From contig CAYJLB010000004.1 of the NCBI GenBank assembly GCA_964370845.1, forward strand, positions 1 through 64,000: a stretch of 64,000 nt of DNA, in the 5' to 3' direction. The position numbers were made by a program, and so were the translations under genes. Source of the stretch: CAYJLB01 sp964370845. GTDB taxonomy: Bacteria; Bacillota; Clostridia; Oscillospirales; Ruminococcaceae. The notes under the pieces are model-generated. The model made no database searches. It saw only the letters and a list, made by a program, of their open reading frames with translations, and had not been told where the DNA came from. Below are positions 51,246-60,445 of this stretch, piece by piece; position 1 is the stretch's first letter, and each line of letters opens with the position of its first letter.

Positions 51246-51286
51246 AAATCCCTACTAAGAATAAATCTTAGTAGGGATTTGTTTTA
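51246..51286. terminator. second hairpin downstream of the tRNA cluster
   Basis: AAATCCCTACTAAGA pairs with TCTTAGTAGGGATTT and is followed by GTTTTATT. The rest of 51287-51431 shows no other feature. Confidence 0.65.
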
Positions 51287-51431
51287 TTGAAAATAGAAAA
51301 ATGTTATCGTCAATACAAAGTGATGAACATATTTTTGCTATTTATATTGTCTTTGTCATAATATTAACCGTCTGAAAATGCGTTGTTATATTAAATAACA
51401 ACCTAGTCGGTGTTAGTTTTCATAAATTTGA

Positions 51432-52658
51432 TTACATTCCGCCACGAACGTAGAACAATTCTCTTACAGCTATTGCTACTCCTGCAAGAAAATGTGAATT
51501 ACTGTCTACATTACTAGCTAGAACTCTATTGGATACATCGGGACCTGAAATTCTATCAATTGTATTTTTTAAATCAATTAAATATCTTTCTGACATATTA
51601 TCTCCATGTAAAACAATTTGATGTGGGTTTGTCGAAAAAATTAAATTATTAATTAGAACGGCAAGTAACTCATTAATCTGACGATATACAGCTAAAACTT
51701 TTTTATCCCCTTCTCTAACTGCAACCGTAACTTTTGCTATAGTAAGTAAATCAGCATCTCCATTTGTTGCATAATAAAGACTTGGTGTACTTTCTTTGCC
51801 ATAAATAGCTTTAATTTTTGATAAAAAAGCTTCTTTAGACAATTCAACCACCGCAGAACCTCTACGAGCTAAACGGTCATAAGGTGTGTCTGAATAAGGG
51901 TTTAAAATCATATTATCAACAAACCCAGTCCTATTATCATAAGATATTATAGGGTCGGTGAGGTTGATTAAAATATAATTAAAAGAATCCCCAACGTGTA
52001 ATAAACCAACATTTTGCCTACTCATCGCGTGCGGTTGTTTACAAAAGTCTATATTCGCCATTGCAAGACCTTTTATCATATTATCAACAACAACATGCAT
52101 ATCGGTAAACGCCGCTATATTGCTCAAAGGAATAGAATAATCTACATTTCCTTCAACAAATTTAACGCCTAGTTTTGAGTACATATCAGGCATAATTGCA
52201 ATTCCCATTCCAAGAACTGAATTCTCATCTAAGCAATTAACTTTCATCATATCAGTAATTGAATTATTTATAAAGTCATATATTTTTTTAGGAGTATCAA
52301 GTTCATTGGTATCACAGTTATATTTATCTAAAACCTGACCATCTAACGTACAAAGTCCAATACTAACATTTTTAGTTTCAATTGACACACCAAAGGTAAG
52401 TTTGAAACTATGGTTAATATTTAATAAAATTTTCTTGCGCCCTCTTGTAGCTTTTTCAGTAGAAACAACACCGCCTACTTCCATTAATATCCCTTGATTT
52501 ATCATTTCACCAGATATGATAGTCACCGCCGCCCTTGTAAGTTCAAGTTGCGCCGCAATATCAATACGAGAAATAGCTCCTTTTTGTTTTATTAACTTGA
52601 GTATGTGCATACGATTCTGTCTTTTCAAGTCTAACTTACTAATCCCAATTTGTTCCAT
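51432..52658 (-). CDS. ROK family transcriptional regulator
   Basis: 408 residues. N-terminal winged helix (about 10-75; LIKQKGAISRIDIAAQLELTRAAVTIIS) is joined to a ROK domain of the actin/hexokinase fold (about 85-400). The kinase ATP loop DxGGT and the zinc motif CxCGxxGC are not present. It therefore should sense a sugar or sugar phosphate without phosphorylating it, like NagC/XylR repressors. Strong AAAGGAGG precedes ATG. It is a lone gene; no sugar operon adjoins it, so its targets may be the glycan genes elsewhere in the window. That is only a suggestion. Confidence 0.87.
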   Translation of the reverse strand: MEQIGISKLDLKRQNRMHILKLIKQKGAISRIDIAAQLELTRAAVTIISGEMINQGILMEVGGVVSTEKATRGRKKILLNINHSFKLTFGVSIETKNVSIGLCTLDGQVLDKYNCDTNELDTPKKIYDFINNSITDMMKVNCLDENSVLGMGIAIMPDMYSKLGVKFVEGNVDYSIPLSNIAAFTDMHVVVDNMIKGLAMANIDFCKQPHAMSRQNVGLLHVGDSFNYILINLTDPIISYDNRTGFVDNMILNPYSDTPYDRLARRGSAVVELSKEAFLSKIKAIYGKESTPSLYYATNGDADLLTIAKVTVAVREGDKKVLAVYRQINELLAVLINNLIFSTNPHQIVLHGDNMSERYLIDLKNTIDRISGPDVSNRVLASNVDSNSHFLAGVAIAVRELFYVRGGM

Positions 52659-52778
52659 AGTATACCTCCTTTCATTCTTTGTACTTATATTTTACAACAA
52701 AAATACCTAAAAGTGATTAATATTATGTTAAATTTTTTTATATATTTTACTATAATTTGTTAATTTTTTTACATACAA

Positions 52779-52810
52779 ATATGGAGTATGCACAATAGCA
52801 CACTCCATAT
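52779..52810 (-). terminator. hairpin downstream of the flavodoxin-like gene
   Basis: ATATGGAGT pairs with ACTCCATAT; on minus a T-rich stretch follows nine bases later. Moderate support. Confidence 0.45.
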
Positions 52811-52818
52811 CCAAAACA

Positions 52819-53214
52819 CTATTTAAGTAATTCTTTTGGGGTTTCTATAACCTTTCCCTTTAAATCGTAAATCTTTGAAAAACCATCTCTATCGCTTAAC
52901 GCTGAACCCAACGATGTAGGAACTGCAATTACATCTTTTCTTCCAACCTTATTTAAGAAAGTTCTTACACTTGGAGGAAATGAACCAGCCCAAATTGGAA
53001 AGACTAACACAATTGTTTCATCTGACTTTGGTTTTTTATACTTTGCTAAAGTTTCCTTTTTAGTTGAAGAAAAATATCCTCCTCTTAAAAAGTTAAGTGG
53101 ACCTTTCCAGTTTTGCTCATCAGTAATCTGATTTGCAGGAACTCCGTGGTTTTTAGCGATTTCTTCCGCTATTTCCTTACTTCTGCCTGTTCTGGTGAAA
53201 TAATAAACTTGCAT
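52819..53214 (-). CDS. flavodoxin-like protein
   Basis: 131 residues. The N-terminus YYFTRTGRSKEIAEEIA fits the FMN phosphate loop of divergent flavodoxins. VLVFPIWAGSFPPSVRTFLNKV (about 69-90) matches the second FMN loop and following helix of the flavodoxin_4/5 type. The C-terminus is shorter than classic flavodoxins. ATG follows AAAAAGGAGGATGAAAA. It lies 44 bases downstream of argS on the same strand. A redox role is inferred from family. Confidence 0.78.
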   Translation of the reverse strand: MQVYYFTRTGRSKEIAEEIAKNHGVPANQITDEQNWKGPLNFLRGGYFSSTKKETLAKYKKPKSDETIVLVFPIWAGSFPPSVRTFLNKVGRKDVIAVPTSLGSALSDRDGFSKIYDLKGKVIETPKELLK

Positions 53215-53258
53215 TTTTCATCCTCCTTTTTATATGTAATTTATTTTTAAATGATAAC

Positions 53259-54947
53259 TTACATACTTTCAGGACAGTCAATTTTTAGCATTTCTAAAAT
53301 ATTTGCGATTAAGATTTTTACAGCTATACAAAGATTAATTCTTGCTTGCATAAGCTGTTTATCATCACATTTTACTCTGCATTTAGAATAAAATTTATGG
53401 AAAAGTGTTGCTAAATCTATTACATATTTAGTTATTTTAGATGGGTCATACGTCCTTGCGGCGTCATCAACCCATGAGTGGAATGTTGCTATAAATCTTA
53501 TTAATTCAGTTTCTTCAGGTTCGCTCAAAAGTTCTAAATCTTCATTTGAAACTTCTTGTGGAGTTATCCCCTCACCTTGTAAATTCTTTAATATCGAGCA
53601 AATTCGTGCATGTGCATATTGTACATAGTACACTGGATTTTTTGACGATTCCTCCACAGCTAGTCCTAAATCAAAGTCAAAGTGTGAATTTGATTCACGA
53701 AGATTAAAGAAAAATCTTGCTGCATCAATTGGAACTTCGTCTAGTAAAGTTACTAGAGTAATTGACTTCCCACTTCGTTTTGAAGCCTTAATAACTTCAC
53801 CTTCTTTTACAAGCCTTACCATTTGCATCAGAACAACATCAAGCCTGTTCGCATCAACACCAACAGCTTCCATTGCACCTTTAAGCCTTGCAACGTGCCC
53901 ATGGTGGTCAGCGCCCCAAATGTCTATAACCTTATCATAACCACGAGCGACAAATTTATTATAATGATATGCAATATCCGCAGCAAAATAGGTTGGAATT
54001 CCATTTGCACGGATTAAAACGTCATCTTTTTCAGCGCCAAATTCAGTAGCTTTGTACCAAATCGCACCCTCATTCTCATAAGTCAAACCTTTTTCCTTAA
54101 GAATGTCAATTACTTCCATAACTTTATTTTCGTTATGTAAAACACTTTCCAAAAACCATACATCATATTTAATTCTATATCGTTCTAAGTCAGTTTTTAG
54201 TTTTTCAATATTCAACGGTAGGGCATAAGCAACAAGGGCATTTCTTCTTTCTTCAGAGGAAACTTCCACAAATTTATCACCGTTTATATCAGCAAAAGCC
54301 TTTGCGTGGTGGATTATATCCTCACCCTTATAAGCATCTTCAGGGAATTCAATTCCGTCTTTATACAGCTGTAAATATCTTACTTCTAAGGAAGTAGCAA
54401 ACTTTTCAATTTGATTTCCTGCATCGTTAACATAAAACTCACGAGTTACTAAAAATCCAGCTTTTTCAAGTACAGAAGCAAGGCAGTCACCAATCGCTCC
54501 ACCACGAGCATTACCAACGTGCATAGGGCCAGTTGGGTTTGCGGAAACAAATTCCACCATTAGCTTTTTGCCCTCGCCAAAATTAGTTTTTCCGTAATTT
54601 TCCTTTTCGGATAAAACAGCACTCACAACTTCACTATACCATTTTTTGCCGATATAAAAGTTGATAAATCCAGGTCCTGCAACTTGAACATCTTTAAAAT
54701 AAGTTCCCTCAAGCTCAATTTTTTCTTTTAATAAATCAGCAATTTTCCTTGGAGCCATTTTATACGCTCTTGCTGACACCATAGCAACATTTGTTGACAA
54801 ATCACCATTTGCAATATCTGCTGGAATTTCCACTGCAAACAAAGGAGCATCTTCTTTTGGAATTGCTTCTTCGTTCATCAATTTTTCCAAAGCAGTTAAT
54901 ATTATTTCACGGATTTCAAGTTCCGCTTTTTTCATTAAATCGGACAT
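53259..54947 (-). CDS. argS: arginyl-tRNA synthetase
   Basis: 562 residues, class I synthetase of usual length. N-terminal Add-1 domain (to about 120) is followed by the HIGH-type motif in FVSANPTGPMHVGNARGGAIGD, IWGADHHGHVARLKGAM (about 345) and VIKASKRSGKSITL, the KMSKS-type loop. The C-terminal DALR anticodon-binding domain (about 435-562) contains YYVQYAHARICSI. It charges tRNA-Arg; three Arg/Glu-type tRNA loci are in the window. ATG follows AAAGGAATATAAAA. DUF1934 lies 25 bases upstream. Confidence 0.96.
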   Translation of the reverse strand: MSDLMKKAELEIREIILTALEKLMNEEAIPKEDAPLFAVEIPADIANGDLSTNVAMVSARAYKMAPRKIADLLKEKIELEGTYFKDVQVAGPGFINFYIGKKWYSEVVSAVLSEKENYGKTNFGEGKKLMVEFVSANPTGPMHVGNARGGAIGDCLASVLEKAGFLVTREFYVNDAGNQIEKFATSLEVRYLQLYKDGIEFPEDAYKGEDIIHHAKAFADINGDKFVEVSSEERRNALVAYALPLNIEKLKTDLERYRIKYDVWFLESVLHNENKVMEVIDILKEKGLTYENEGAIWYKATEFGAEKDDVLIRANGIPTYFAADIAYHYNKFVARGYDKVIDIWGADHHGHVARLKGAMEAVGVDANRLDVVLMQMVRLVKEGEVIKASKRSGKSITLVTLLDEVPIDAARFFFNLRESNSHFDFDLGLAVEESSKNPVYYVQYAHARICSILKNLQGEGITPQEVSNEDLELLSEPEETELIRFIATFHSWVDDAARTYDPSKITKYVIDLATLFHKFYSKCRVKCDDKQLMQARINLCIAVKILIANILEMLKIDCPESM

Positions 54948-54972
54948 TTTTATATTCCTTTCTATTAGTCAA

Positions 54973-55392
54973 TTACTTTACATTTATGAAAATTTCTTGT
55001 TCAGAAACATAACTCGAATTTATATCAATAACATATTTAAAGTACAAATCTCCACCGCAATCGCTTAAAGCAGATTTTATGTCATTTGTTGTAATTCCAA
55101 CCATAAAATCACCAAAAGGAGTGCCATAGTGACAATGGTGCTTTTTCCCTCTTTCAATTACAAGGTTAGAAGGTGCATTTCCCTGTCTTTCCATTGTAAT
55201 TAAATCATTCCCAAAGGTTGTAAGCACAGTTTTTGACCCTTTAAAGCCTGTAGCATCGGACTCATCATAAGTTAAAACAAAACCATCTTCAGTTTCATGG
55301 AATTTCCCTTCGGTAATAAGTTCCATTTGCTCTTTATCCTCATCGTGATATTGTATACTTTTTAATGTTATCATAACATTTTTATCTTCCAT
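54973..55392 (-). CDS. DUF1934 family protein (YwiB-like)
   Basis: 139 residues. The protein is a small calycin-like beta barrel: MITLKSIQYHDEDKEQMELI at the start, GKFHETEDGFVLTYDES (about 29), SKTVLTTFGNDLITMERQG (about 51), then YGTPFGDFMVGITTNDI (about 89). In Bacillus the homologue YwiB lies next to argS, as here. Function unknown. ATG follows GGAAAGGTATGGTTATTAA. It sits between murI and argS on the same strand. Confidence 0.85.
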   Translation of the reverse strand: MEDKNVMITLKSIQYHDEDKEQMELITEGKFHETEDGFVLTYDESDATGFKGSKTVLTTFGNDLITMERQGNAPSNLVIERGKKHHCHYGTPFGDFMVGITTNDIKSALSDCGGDLYFKYVIDINSSYVSEQEIFINVK

Positions 55393-55418
55393 TTAATAAC
55401 CATACCTTTCCAAACGGC

Positions 55419-56222
55419 TTAAAGTTCGCACCTAAAAACACTTTCTTTAACATCAGTGCCTAAGAAAACTGAACTTATCGCCGTGAACATCTCAACACTG
55501 TCGGTAACGAAGTATTTGTTTTCGCCTTTCCCCTTACCTGAAAGCATATTTTTTTCTTCAAACAAAGAAAGTGCAAACTTCGCAGCTTCCTCACCAGGGG
55601 AAATCAAAGTTACTTTATCACCCATAATTTTCCCGATAACATCTTTTATAATTGGATAATGGGTACACCCTAAAATTAGAGTATCCACATCATTTTCAAT
55701 AACTTCCTTTAAATATTCGTTTGCAATAATATTTAAAACTTCATTATCAACATCTATGTAACCGTTTTCCACTAGAGGCACAAACATAGGACAAGCTTTT
55801 CCGTAAACAGAAATTTCAGGAGAAATGTCATGAATAGCCTTGTCATACCCTTTACTTTTTATAGTAAAAGATGTTCCGATTACACCGATTTTTTTATTTT
55901 TAGTAGCCTTTACAGCAGCCTTTACAGCAGGAGAAAGCACCTCCGTCGTGAGTTTATCTCCGTCATAAATGTCATTTAACATCATCAAAGAGCTTACAGT
56001 ACCACAAGCTACAATAATCATTTTAAGGTCATATTTTTCCAAAAAATCAAAATCTTCTTTAGCATATTTAATGAGAGTTTCCTTACTTCTTCCACCATAA
56101 GGAACTCTCGCAGTGTCCCCTAAATAAATTATATCTTCATTTGGCATTAATTTATTCAATTCTTTTACAGCAGTAAGTCCGCCTAGCCCCGAATCAAAAA
56201 CTCCGATAGCTTTATTGTTCAT
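55419..56222 (-). CDS. murI: glutamate racemase
   Basis: 267 residues, normal length. It makes D-glutamate for peptidoglycan. Seen: GVFDSGLGGLTAVKEL with the catalytic-region Asp, first catalytic Cys in IIVACGTVSS (about 72), and second Cys in LILGCTHYPII (about 186). It starts nine bases after ddl with AAAGGTAGATTTTTTGA. The pair murI-ddl groups two peptidoglycan-precursor steps ahead of DUF1934 and argS. Confidence 0.95.
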   Translation of the reverse strand: MNNKAIGVFDSGLGGLTAVKELNKLMPNEDIIYLGDTARVPYGGRSKETLIKYAKEDFDFLEKYDLKMIIVACGTVSSLMMLNDIYDGDKLTTEVLSPAVKAAVKATKNKKIGVIGTSFTIKSKGYDKAIHDISPEISVYGKACPMFVPLVENGYIDVDNEVLNIIANEYLKEVIENDVDTLILGCTHYPIIKDVIGKIMGDKVTLISPGEEAAKFALSLFEEKNMLSGKGKGENKYFVTDSVEMFTAISSVFLGTDVKESVFRCEL

Positions 56223-56231
56223 TCAAAAAAT

Positions 56232-57302
56232 CTACCTTTCCGCCCTTTCAAAAGCAAGATTAATTAATTTATCCAAAAGGTCGCCTATTTCAATTCCAAC
56301 ATTTTCCATTAACTTTGGATACATACTAATTGAAGTAAATCCAGGTAGGGTGTTAATCTCGTTTATATAAACTTCACCAGTTTTAGTTAAAAAACAATCT
56401 ACTCTAGCTAAACCTTTGCAGTTTAAAGCTTTGTAACCTCTTTTGGCAATTTTTCTTATTTTTTCACTTTCTTCTTCAGAAATTTGCGCTGGGACAAATA
56501 ATTTGCAGTCGTTAGTTCTATATTTTCCTTCAAAGTCATAAAAACCATCTACAGGAGCGATTTCACCAACACTTGAAACAAAAACTTTACTATTTCCCAT
56601 AACCGCACACTCAACTTCACGTCCGTCAATTCCTTCTTCAACAAGGACTTTTTTATCGTGTGTAAAAGCATATTTTATAGCAGCTTTAAGTTCGTCATCT
56701 TGGGTCACTTTGCTAATTCCAATAGAAGAACCGCAGTTTGACGGTTTAACAAAAAGAGGTTTCTTAAAAGTTTTTAATATTTCTTCGCATTTTTCGTCAA
56801 TTTTAGAAAGGTCACGGTCATATAAAGTGAACCACTTTGCAGTTTTAATTCCAGCATTATCTAGTGCAATGTGTGTAAAATCCTTATCCATACAGTTTGC
56901 AGAAGAAATTAAATCGCAACCTACATAAGGGATTTTCGCAAGGGTAAATAACCCTTGAATAGTTCCGTCTTCACCATTTTTTCCGTGTAGTGCAGGGAAA
57001 ATACAGTCAACTTTCATTGCGGTAGTAGTTCCATCTTCAAGAATTTTCAAAAAGCCTTTGTGCAATGGGTCAGGACTTAATATACAAGAAGTACAATCAG
57101 GGTGATCCTCCCAACTTCCGTCCGCAATCATAGAAATATCTCCCGGAAAATAAAGCCATCTTCCTTTTTTCGTAATTCCTATACAAAGAACTTCATATTC
57201 ATCTGCAGGAATATTTTTTATAATTGTAGTAGCAGAAACAAGAGAAATCTCATGTTCACTTGAATTTCCACCAAAAATGACAGCAACTCGTTTTTTCGAC
57301 AT
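56232..57302 (-). CDS. ddl: D-alanine--D-alanine ligase
   Basis: 356 residues, ATP-grasp ligase of the Ddl family. N-terminal VAVIFGGNSSEHEISLVSA, ALHGKNGEDGTIQGLF (about 110), FVKPSNCGSSIGISKV (about 183) and the C-terminal metal site VYINEINTLPGFTSISMYPKL (about 315) are visible. It joins two D-alanines for cell-wall precursors. ATG follows GAAAGGAAAATGCACT. It is the first gene of the ddl-murI-DUF1934-argS series. Confidence 0.96.
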   Translation of the reverse strand: MSKKRVAVIFGGNSSEHEISLVSATTIIKNIPADEYEVLCIGITKKGRWLYFPGDISMIADGSWEDHPDCTSCILSPDPLHKGFLKILEDGTTTAMKVDCIFPALHGKNGEDGTIQGLFTLAKIPYVGCDLISSANCMDKDFTHIALDNAGIKTAKWFTLYDRDLSKIDEKCEEILKTFKKPLFVKPSNCGSSIGISKVTQDDELKAAIKYAFTHDKKVLVEEGIDGREVECAVMGNSKVFVSSVGEIAPVDGFYDFEGKYRTNDCKLFVPAQISEEESEKIRKIAKRGYKALNCKGLARVDCFLTKTGEVYINEINTLPGFTSISMYPKLMENVGIEIGDLLDKLINLAFERAER

Positions 57303-57618
57303 AGTGCATTTTCCTTTCGAATTTCATAATTTATGATAGCAGAGTTTAGTTTAAATATAATATAGTAGTAATTATTGTAAAATTAGTTGTTAAGTAAAAA
57401 TAAAAATCCGCACAAAAATTTCTGTATAAATTTTTTATCGTTGACAATTATTTATTAAAGTGGTATAGTATAAAATACTGAGTATACTATAATAATATGG
57501 CAAATATAGTATATTACATAATTATGCCCATCAAATGTCAATATATTACTAAGTATATCACATTATCAATTATCTTTCAAGACAATTTTGACAATTTAAA
57601 AAAAATTGTGCAAAAGTA
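57303..57618. other. AT-rich intergenic region between ddl and rpmG
   Basis: Very AT-rich divergent region. It contains TAGTATA-N10-TATACTA (near 57465-57490) and several further TATAGTATA-type words, which could be operators or simple AT bias. The ddl promoter must lie here on minus. No gene seen. Confidence 0.4.
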
Positions 57619-57647
57619 TTGACAAAGGCGTTTTTATATGTTATAGT
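57619..57647 (+). promoter_or_regulatory. promoter of the rpmG-secE-nusG-rplK-rplA run
   Basis: TTGACA (57619-57624) and TATAGT (57642-57647) with 17-base spacing. Confidence 0.8.
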
Positions 57648-57652
57648 GTATG

Positions 57653-57776
57653 TACCTCTTTTAGAGGTCTATTTTTTTGTGTCCGTTTTTTCGGACAAAT
57701 ATACCTTTCTTAAAAGAGGGAGGCAATCGACTGCACCGTTTTTATGGTGCAAATCTAGTCAGGAGGTGCCGTAATA
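57653..57776 (+). promoter_or_regulatory. rpmG leader with three hairpins
   Basis: ACCTC-TTTTA-GAGGT followed by TCTATTTTTTT looks like an early terminator. TGTCCG/CGGACA and TGCACC/GGTGCA hairpins follow, the last just before AGGAGGTG. Regulation by attenuation is possible but no known ligand motif was seen. Confidence 0.4.
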
Positions 57777-57926
57777 ATGAGAGTTAAGATTACAATGGCT
57801 TGTACTGAGTGCAAACAAAGAAACTATGTCTCAAAGAAAAACAAGAAGAATGACCCTGACAGAATTGAACTTAATAAGTTTTGCAAATTCTGTAAGAAGC
57901 ACACTCTTCACAAAGAAACTAAGTAA
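57777..57926 (+). CDS. rpmG: 50S ribosomal protein L33
   Basis: 49 residues, the usual size. It carries two zinc-type pairs, CTEC (9-12) and CKFC (36-39), so it is the zinc-binding C+ form. The family pattern RVKITMACTECKQRNY and NKFCKFCKKHTLHKE is clear. ATG follows AGGAGGTGCCGTAATA. It is the first gene before secE, the order commonly seen in Firmicutes. Confidence 0.96.
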   Translation: MRVKITMACTECKQRNYVSKKNKKNDPDRIELNKFCKFCKKHTLHKETK

Positions 57927-57947
57927 TTAGAAAGGTAGGCTATCAAA

Positions 57948-58223
57948 ATGAGTGATAAAAAAGATATTACAACAGGCTCTACCTCAAAAGACACTGAGTC
58001 AAAAGATTCAGCGAAAAAAGTTAAAAAAGAAAAGAAACCTAACGGCTTTGTTAAATTTTTCAAAGATTTAAAAGCTGAGGTTAAAAAAATTGTGTGGCCA
58101 ACAAGAAAAGCTGTTATCAACAATACAGGAATTGTAATTGTTGCAATGGCTATCGCAGGTGTGTTCATCTGGGGTATTGACACAGGATTTAAGTTCCTTT
58201 TTGACTTACTTTTACAAAGATAA
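57948..58223 (+). CDS. secE: preprotein translocase subunit SecE
   Basis: 91 residues. A Lys/Ser/Asp-rich N-terminal 35 residues precedes the conserved amphipathic FFKDLKAEVKKIVWPTRKAV and one membrane helix (about 62-84). It clamps SecY in the translocon. It lies 21 bases after rpmG and 65 bases before nusG, the usual neighbours. Confidence 0.95.
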   Translation: MSDKKDITTGSTSKDTESKDSAKKVKKEKKPNGFVKFFKDLKAEVKKIVWPTRKAVINNTGIVIVAMAIAGVFIWGIDTGFKFLFDLLLQR

Positions 58224-58288
58224 TGGGTTTAGTCCTAGGCTTTGTAAATGGTTTTCAAATGACACTTTAGAAATGGAGGGATAACAAT

Positions 58289-58822
58289 ATGTCAGAATCA
58301 GCTAAATGGTATGTAATTCATACTTATTCAGGATATGAAAATAAGGTTGCTCAAAATATCGAAAAAGTTGTTGAAAACCGAAAACTTCAAGATTTAATCC
58401 CAGAAATTCTTGTTCCTACCGAAATGGTTACTGAAACAGGAAAAGACAACAAAAAGAAAGACGTGGAAAGAAAGTTGTTTCCGAGTTATGTTCTTGTAAA
58501 AATGGTATTGACTGATGAGTCATGGTACATTGTAAGAAACACTCGTGGAGTAACGGGCTTTGTGGGTCCTGCATCTAAACCTGTTCCACTTACAGAAGCT
58601 GAGGTTATAAGCCTTGGTGTTATGCGTGAAAAGGTTGTTGAAGCTAACTTCGTTGTTGGGGACAGTGTTACTGTTTCTGCTGGTACACTTGAAGGATTTG
58701 TTGGAATTGTCAATAAAATTGACATCGAAAACAATACAGTCGATGTTATGGTTTCAATGTTCGGACGTGAAACGCCTGCAACATTAGAGCTTAATCAGGT
58801 TGTAAAATTAGACGAGTATTAA
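58289..58822 (+). CDS. nusG: transcription termination/antitermination protein NusG
   Basis: 177 residues. NGN domain WYVIHTYSGYENKVAQNI to about 120 and a C-terminal KOW domain, SVTVSAGTLEGFVGIVNKID. The protein binds RNA polymerase and links it to Rho or the ribosome. ATG follows GGAGGGATAACAAT. It is placed between secE and rplK as usual. Confidence 0.96.
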   Translation: MSESAKWYVIHTYSGYENKVAQNIEKVVENRKLQDLIPEILVPTEMVTETGKDNKKKDVERKLFPSYVLVKMVLTDESWYIVRNTRGVTGFVGPASKPVPLTEAEVISLGVMREKVVEANFVVGDSVTVSAGTLEGFVGIVNKIDIENNTVDVMVSMFGRETPATLELNQVVKLDEY

Positions 58823-58870
58823 TTAAAATTGTAAAATTCAATTAATTTTTAATTAGAAGTTTCAATTTTA

Positions 58871-58911
58871 AGTGGGAGGACCGAAATTATTAGCGGTTCG
58901 ACTTTTACCAC
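58871..58911 (+). promoter_or_regulatory. rplK leader element
   Basis: GTGGGAGGACCG, then a short spacer, then ACCAC just before the GGAGG site; GTGG and CCAC can pair. A second version lies before rplA at 59441-59469. Such paired GTGGGAGG...ACCAC leaders are common before these genes in Firmicutes and may mediate feedback by L1 or L11. Confidence 0.5.
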
Positions 58912-58930
58912 AAATTATGGAGGTGCAGAT

Positions 58931-59356
58931 ATGGCACAAAAAGTAGTAGGTTACATTAAGTTGCAAATTGCTGCCGGAAAAGCAACACCGGCTCCACCAG
59001 TTGGTCCAGCTCTTGGTCAACACGGTGTTAACATCATGTCATTCACTAAGGAATTCAACGAAAGAACTAAAAACGACATCGGATTAATTATCCCAGTTGT
59101 TATCACAGTTTACGCTGACCGTTCTTTCTCATTTATCACAAAAACTCCACCAGCTGCAGTTTTAATTAAAAAAGCTTGCGGAATTGAGTCGGGTTCAGGA
59201 GTTCCTAACAAGACAAAAGTTGCGAACATTACAAAAGAACAAATCCAAAAAATCGCTGAAACAAAAATGCCTGACCTAAATGCATCAAGCATTGAATCAG
59301 CAATGGATATGATAGCAGGTACAGCTCGTTCAATGGGCGTTGTAGTTGTTGACTAA
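58931..59356 (+). CDS. rplK: 50S ribosomal protein L11
   Basis: 141 residues, the usual size. KLQIAAGKATPAPPVGPALGQHGVNIM is the N-terminal signature, and TKVANITKEQIQKIAETKMPDLNA marks the RNA-binding C-terminal domain. It forms the GTPase-associated stalk base. ATG follows ATGGAGGTGCAGAT. Confidence 0.97.
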   Translation: MAQKVVGYIKLQIAAGKATPAPPVGPALGQHGVNIMSFTKEFNERTKNDIGLIIPVVITVYADRSFSFITKTPPAAVLIKKACGIESGSGVPNKTKVANITKEQIQKIAETKMPDLNASSIESAMDMIAGTARSMGVVVVD

Positions 59357-59440
59357 TTATAGTCAAAATTTAGGCGAATATTTAAAATCTTAAAATATTA
59401 ATTTAAAAGATTAGGTGGATAACCTGTCGGTTTACCCGCT

Positions 59441-59469
59441 GGTGGGAGGAAATTTCCGCTAATTACCAC
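59441..59469 (+). promoter_or_regulatory. rplA leader element
   Basis: GGTGGGAGGAAATTTCCGC followed by ATTACCAC, the same arrangement as before rplK. Confidence 0.5.
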
Positions 59470-59491
59470 TTATGAGGGAGGAAAAAATATA

Positions 59492-60187
59492 ATGAAACAT
59501 GGCAAGAAATATGTCGATGCTGCTAAGGCAGTAGACAGAGCTAAATTATACGACGCTACAGAAGCTTTAGGCTTAGTAGCTACAAATGCGAAAGCAAAAT
59601 TCGATGAAACAGTTGAAGTTCACATCCGTTTAGGTGTTGACTCACGTCATGCTGACCAACAAGTTAGAGGTGCTGTAGTGCTTCCAAACGGTACAGGTAA
59701 AACTGTTCGTACACTTGTAATCTGTAAAGAGGAAAAATATGAAGCTGCACAAGCTGCGGGTTCAGATTTCGTTGGCGGAGAAGACATTGTTAATAAAATC
59801 CTAAAAGAAAACTGGATGGATTTTGACGTTCTAATTGCAACACCTGATATGATGGGTCTTGTAGGACGTATGGGTAAAGTTTTAGGTCCTCGTGGTCTTA
59901 TGCCTAACCCAAAAGCTGGTACTGTAACTCCTGACGTTGCTAAAGCAGTAACTGAAGCAAAAGCAGGTAAAATTGAGTACCGTCTTGACAAAACAAACAT
60001 CATTCACTGTCCAATTGGTAAAGCATCTTTTGGTACAGAGAAATTAGAACAAAACTTTGCTACATTAGTTGATGCTGTTGTTAAAGCAAAACCATCTGCT
60101 GCTAAAGGTAACTACCTAAAGAGCATCGTTGTTGCTTCAACAATGGGTGTTGGTGTAAGAATTAACACTGCAAAATATGGTGTTTAA
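59492..60187 (+). CDS. rplA: 50S ribosomal protein L1
   Basis: 231 residues. MKHGKKYVDAAKAVDRAKLYDATEA at the start and GRMGKVLGPRGLMPNPKAGTVT (about 126-147) are diagnostic. It forms the mobile L1 stalk and often represses its own operon. ATG follows GAGGGAGGAAAAAATATA. Confidence 0.97.
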   Translation: MKHGKKYVDAAKAVDRAKLYDATEALGLVATNAKAKFDETVEVHIRLGVDSRHADQQVRGAVVLPNGTGKTVRTLVICKEEKYEAAQAAGSDFVGGEDIVNKILKENWMDFDVLIATPDMMGLVGRMGKVLGPRGLMPNPKAGTVTPDVAKAVTEAKAGKIEYRLDKTNIIHCPIGKASFGTEKLEQNFATLVDAVVKAKPSAAKGNYLKSIVVASTMGVGVRINTAKYGV

Positions 60188-60205
60188 TTAAATTCTCAAT
60201 ATCTA

Positions 60206-60234
60206 TTGACAATTTAATCTAAATATGATATAAT
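60206..60234 (+). promoter_or_regulatory. promoter of rplJ-rplL
   Basis: TTGACA (60206-60211) and TATAAT (60229-60234) with 17-base spacing, ahead of the L10 leader. Confidence 0.85.
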
Positions 60235-60290
60235 AATTAGGTTGTTTAATACAACTTGATAAATAACAATATTATTATTGTTTGTATCGT

Positions 60291-60406
60291 GTTCTAAAGA
60301 CAGTTGGCTGAATTTATTCAGTAAGTCCAACCGAGGAAAGATGATTACAGAGATTTTATATAAAACTTTGTACCTTTCCCTGTCTTTACGGGGAAAGGTT
60401 TTCTTT
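60291..60406 (+). ncRNA. ribosomal L10 leader
   Basis: TTCTAAAGACAGTTGG...GTAAGTCCAACCGAGG matches the conserved L10-leader core that binds L10(L12)4. It ends in ACCTTTCCC/GGGAAAGGT followed by TTTTC (60372-60406), the likely terminator. The long frame that crosses it upstream of rplJ is not coding. Confidence 0.85.
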
Positions 60407-60445
60407 ATATCGAATGCGATTAATTATTATTTTGGAGGTGAATTT

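Noticed and set aside
60278..60445. N-terminal extension of rplJ
   Set aside because: The stretch is the L10 leader and terminator. GGAGGTG and the conserved protein start place the ATG at 60446.
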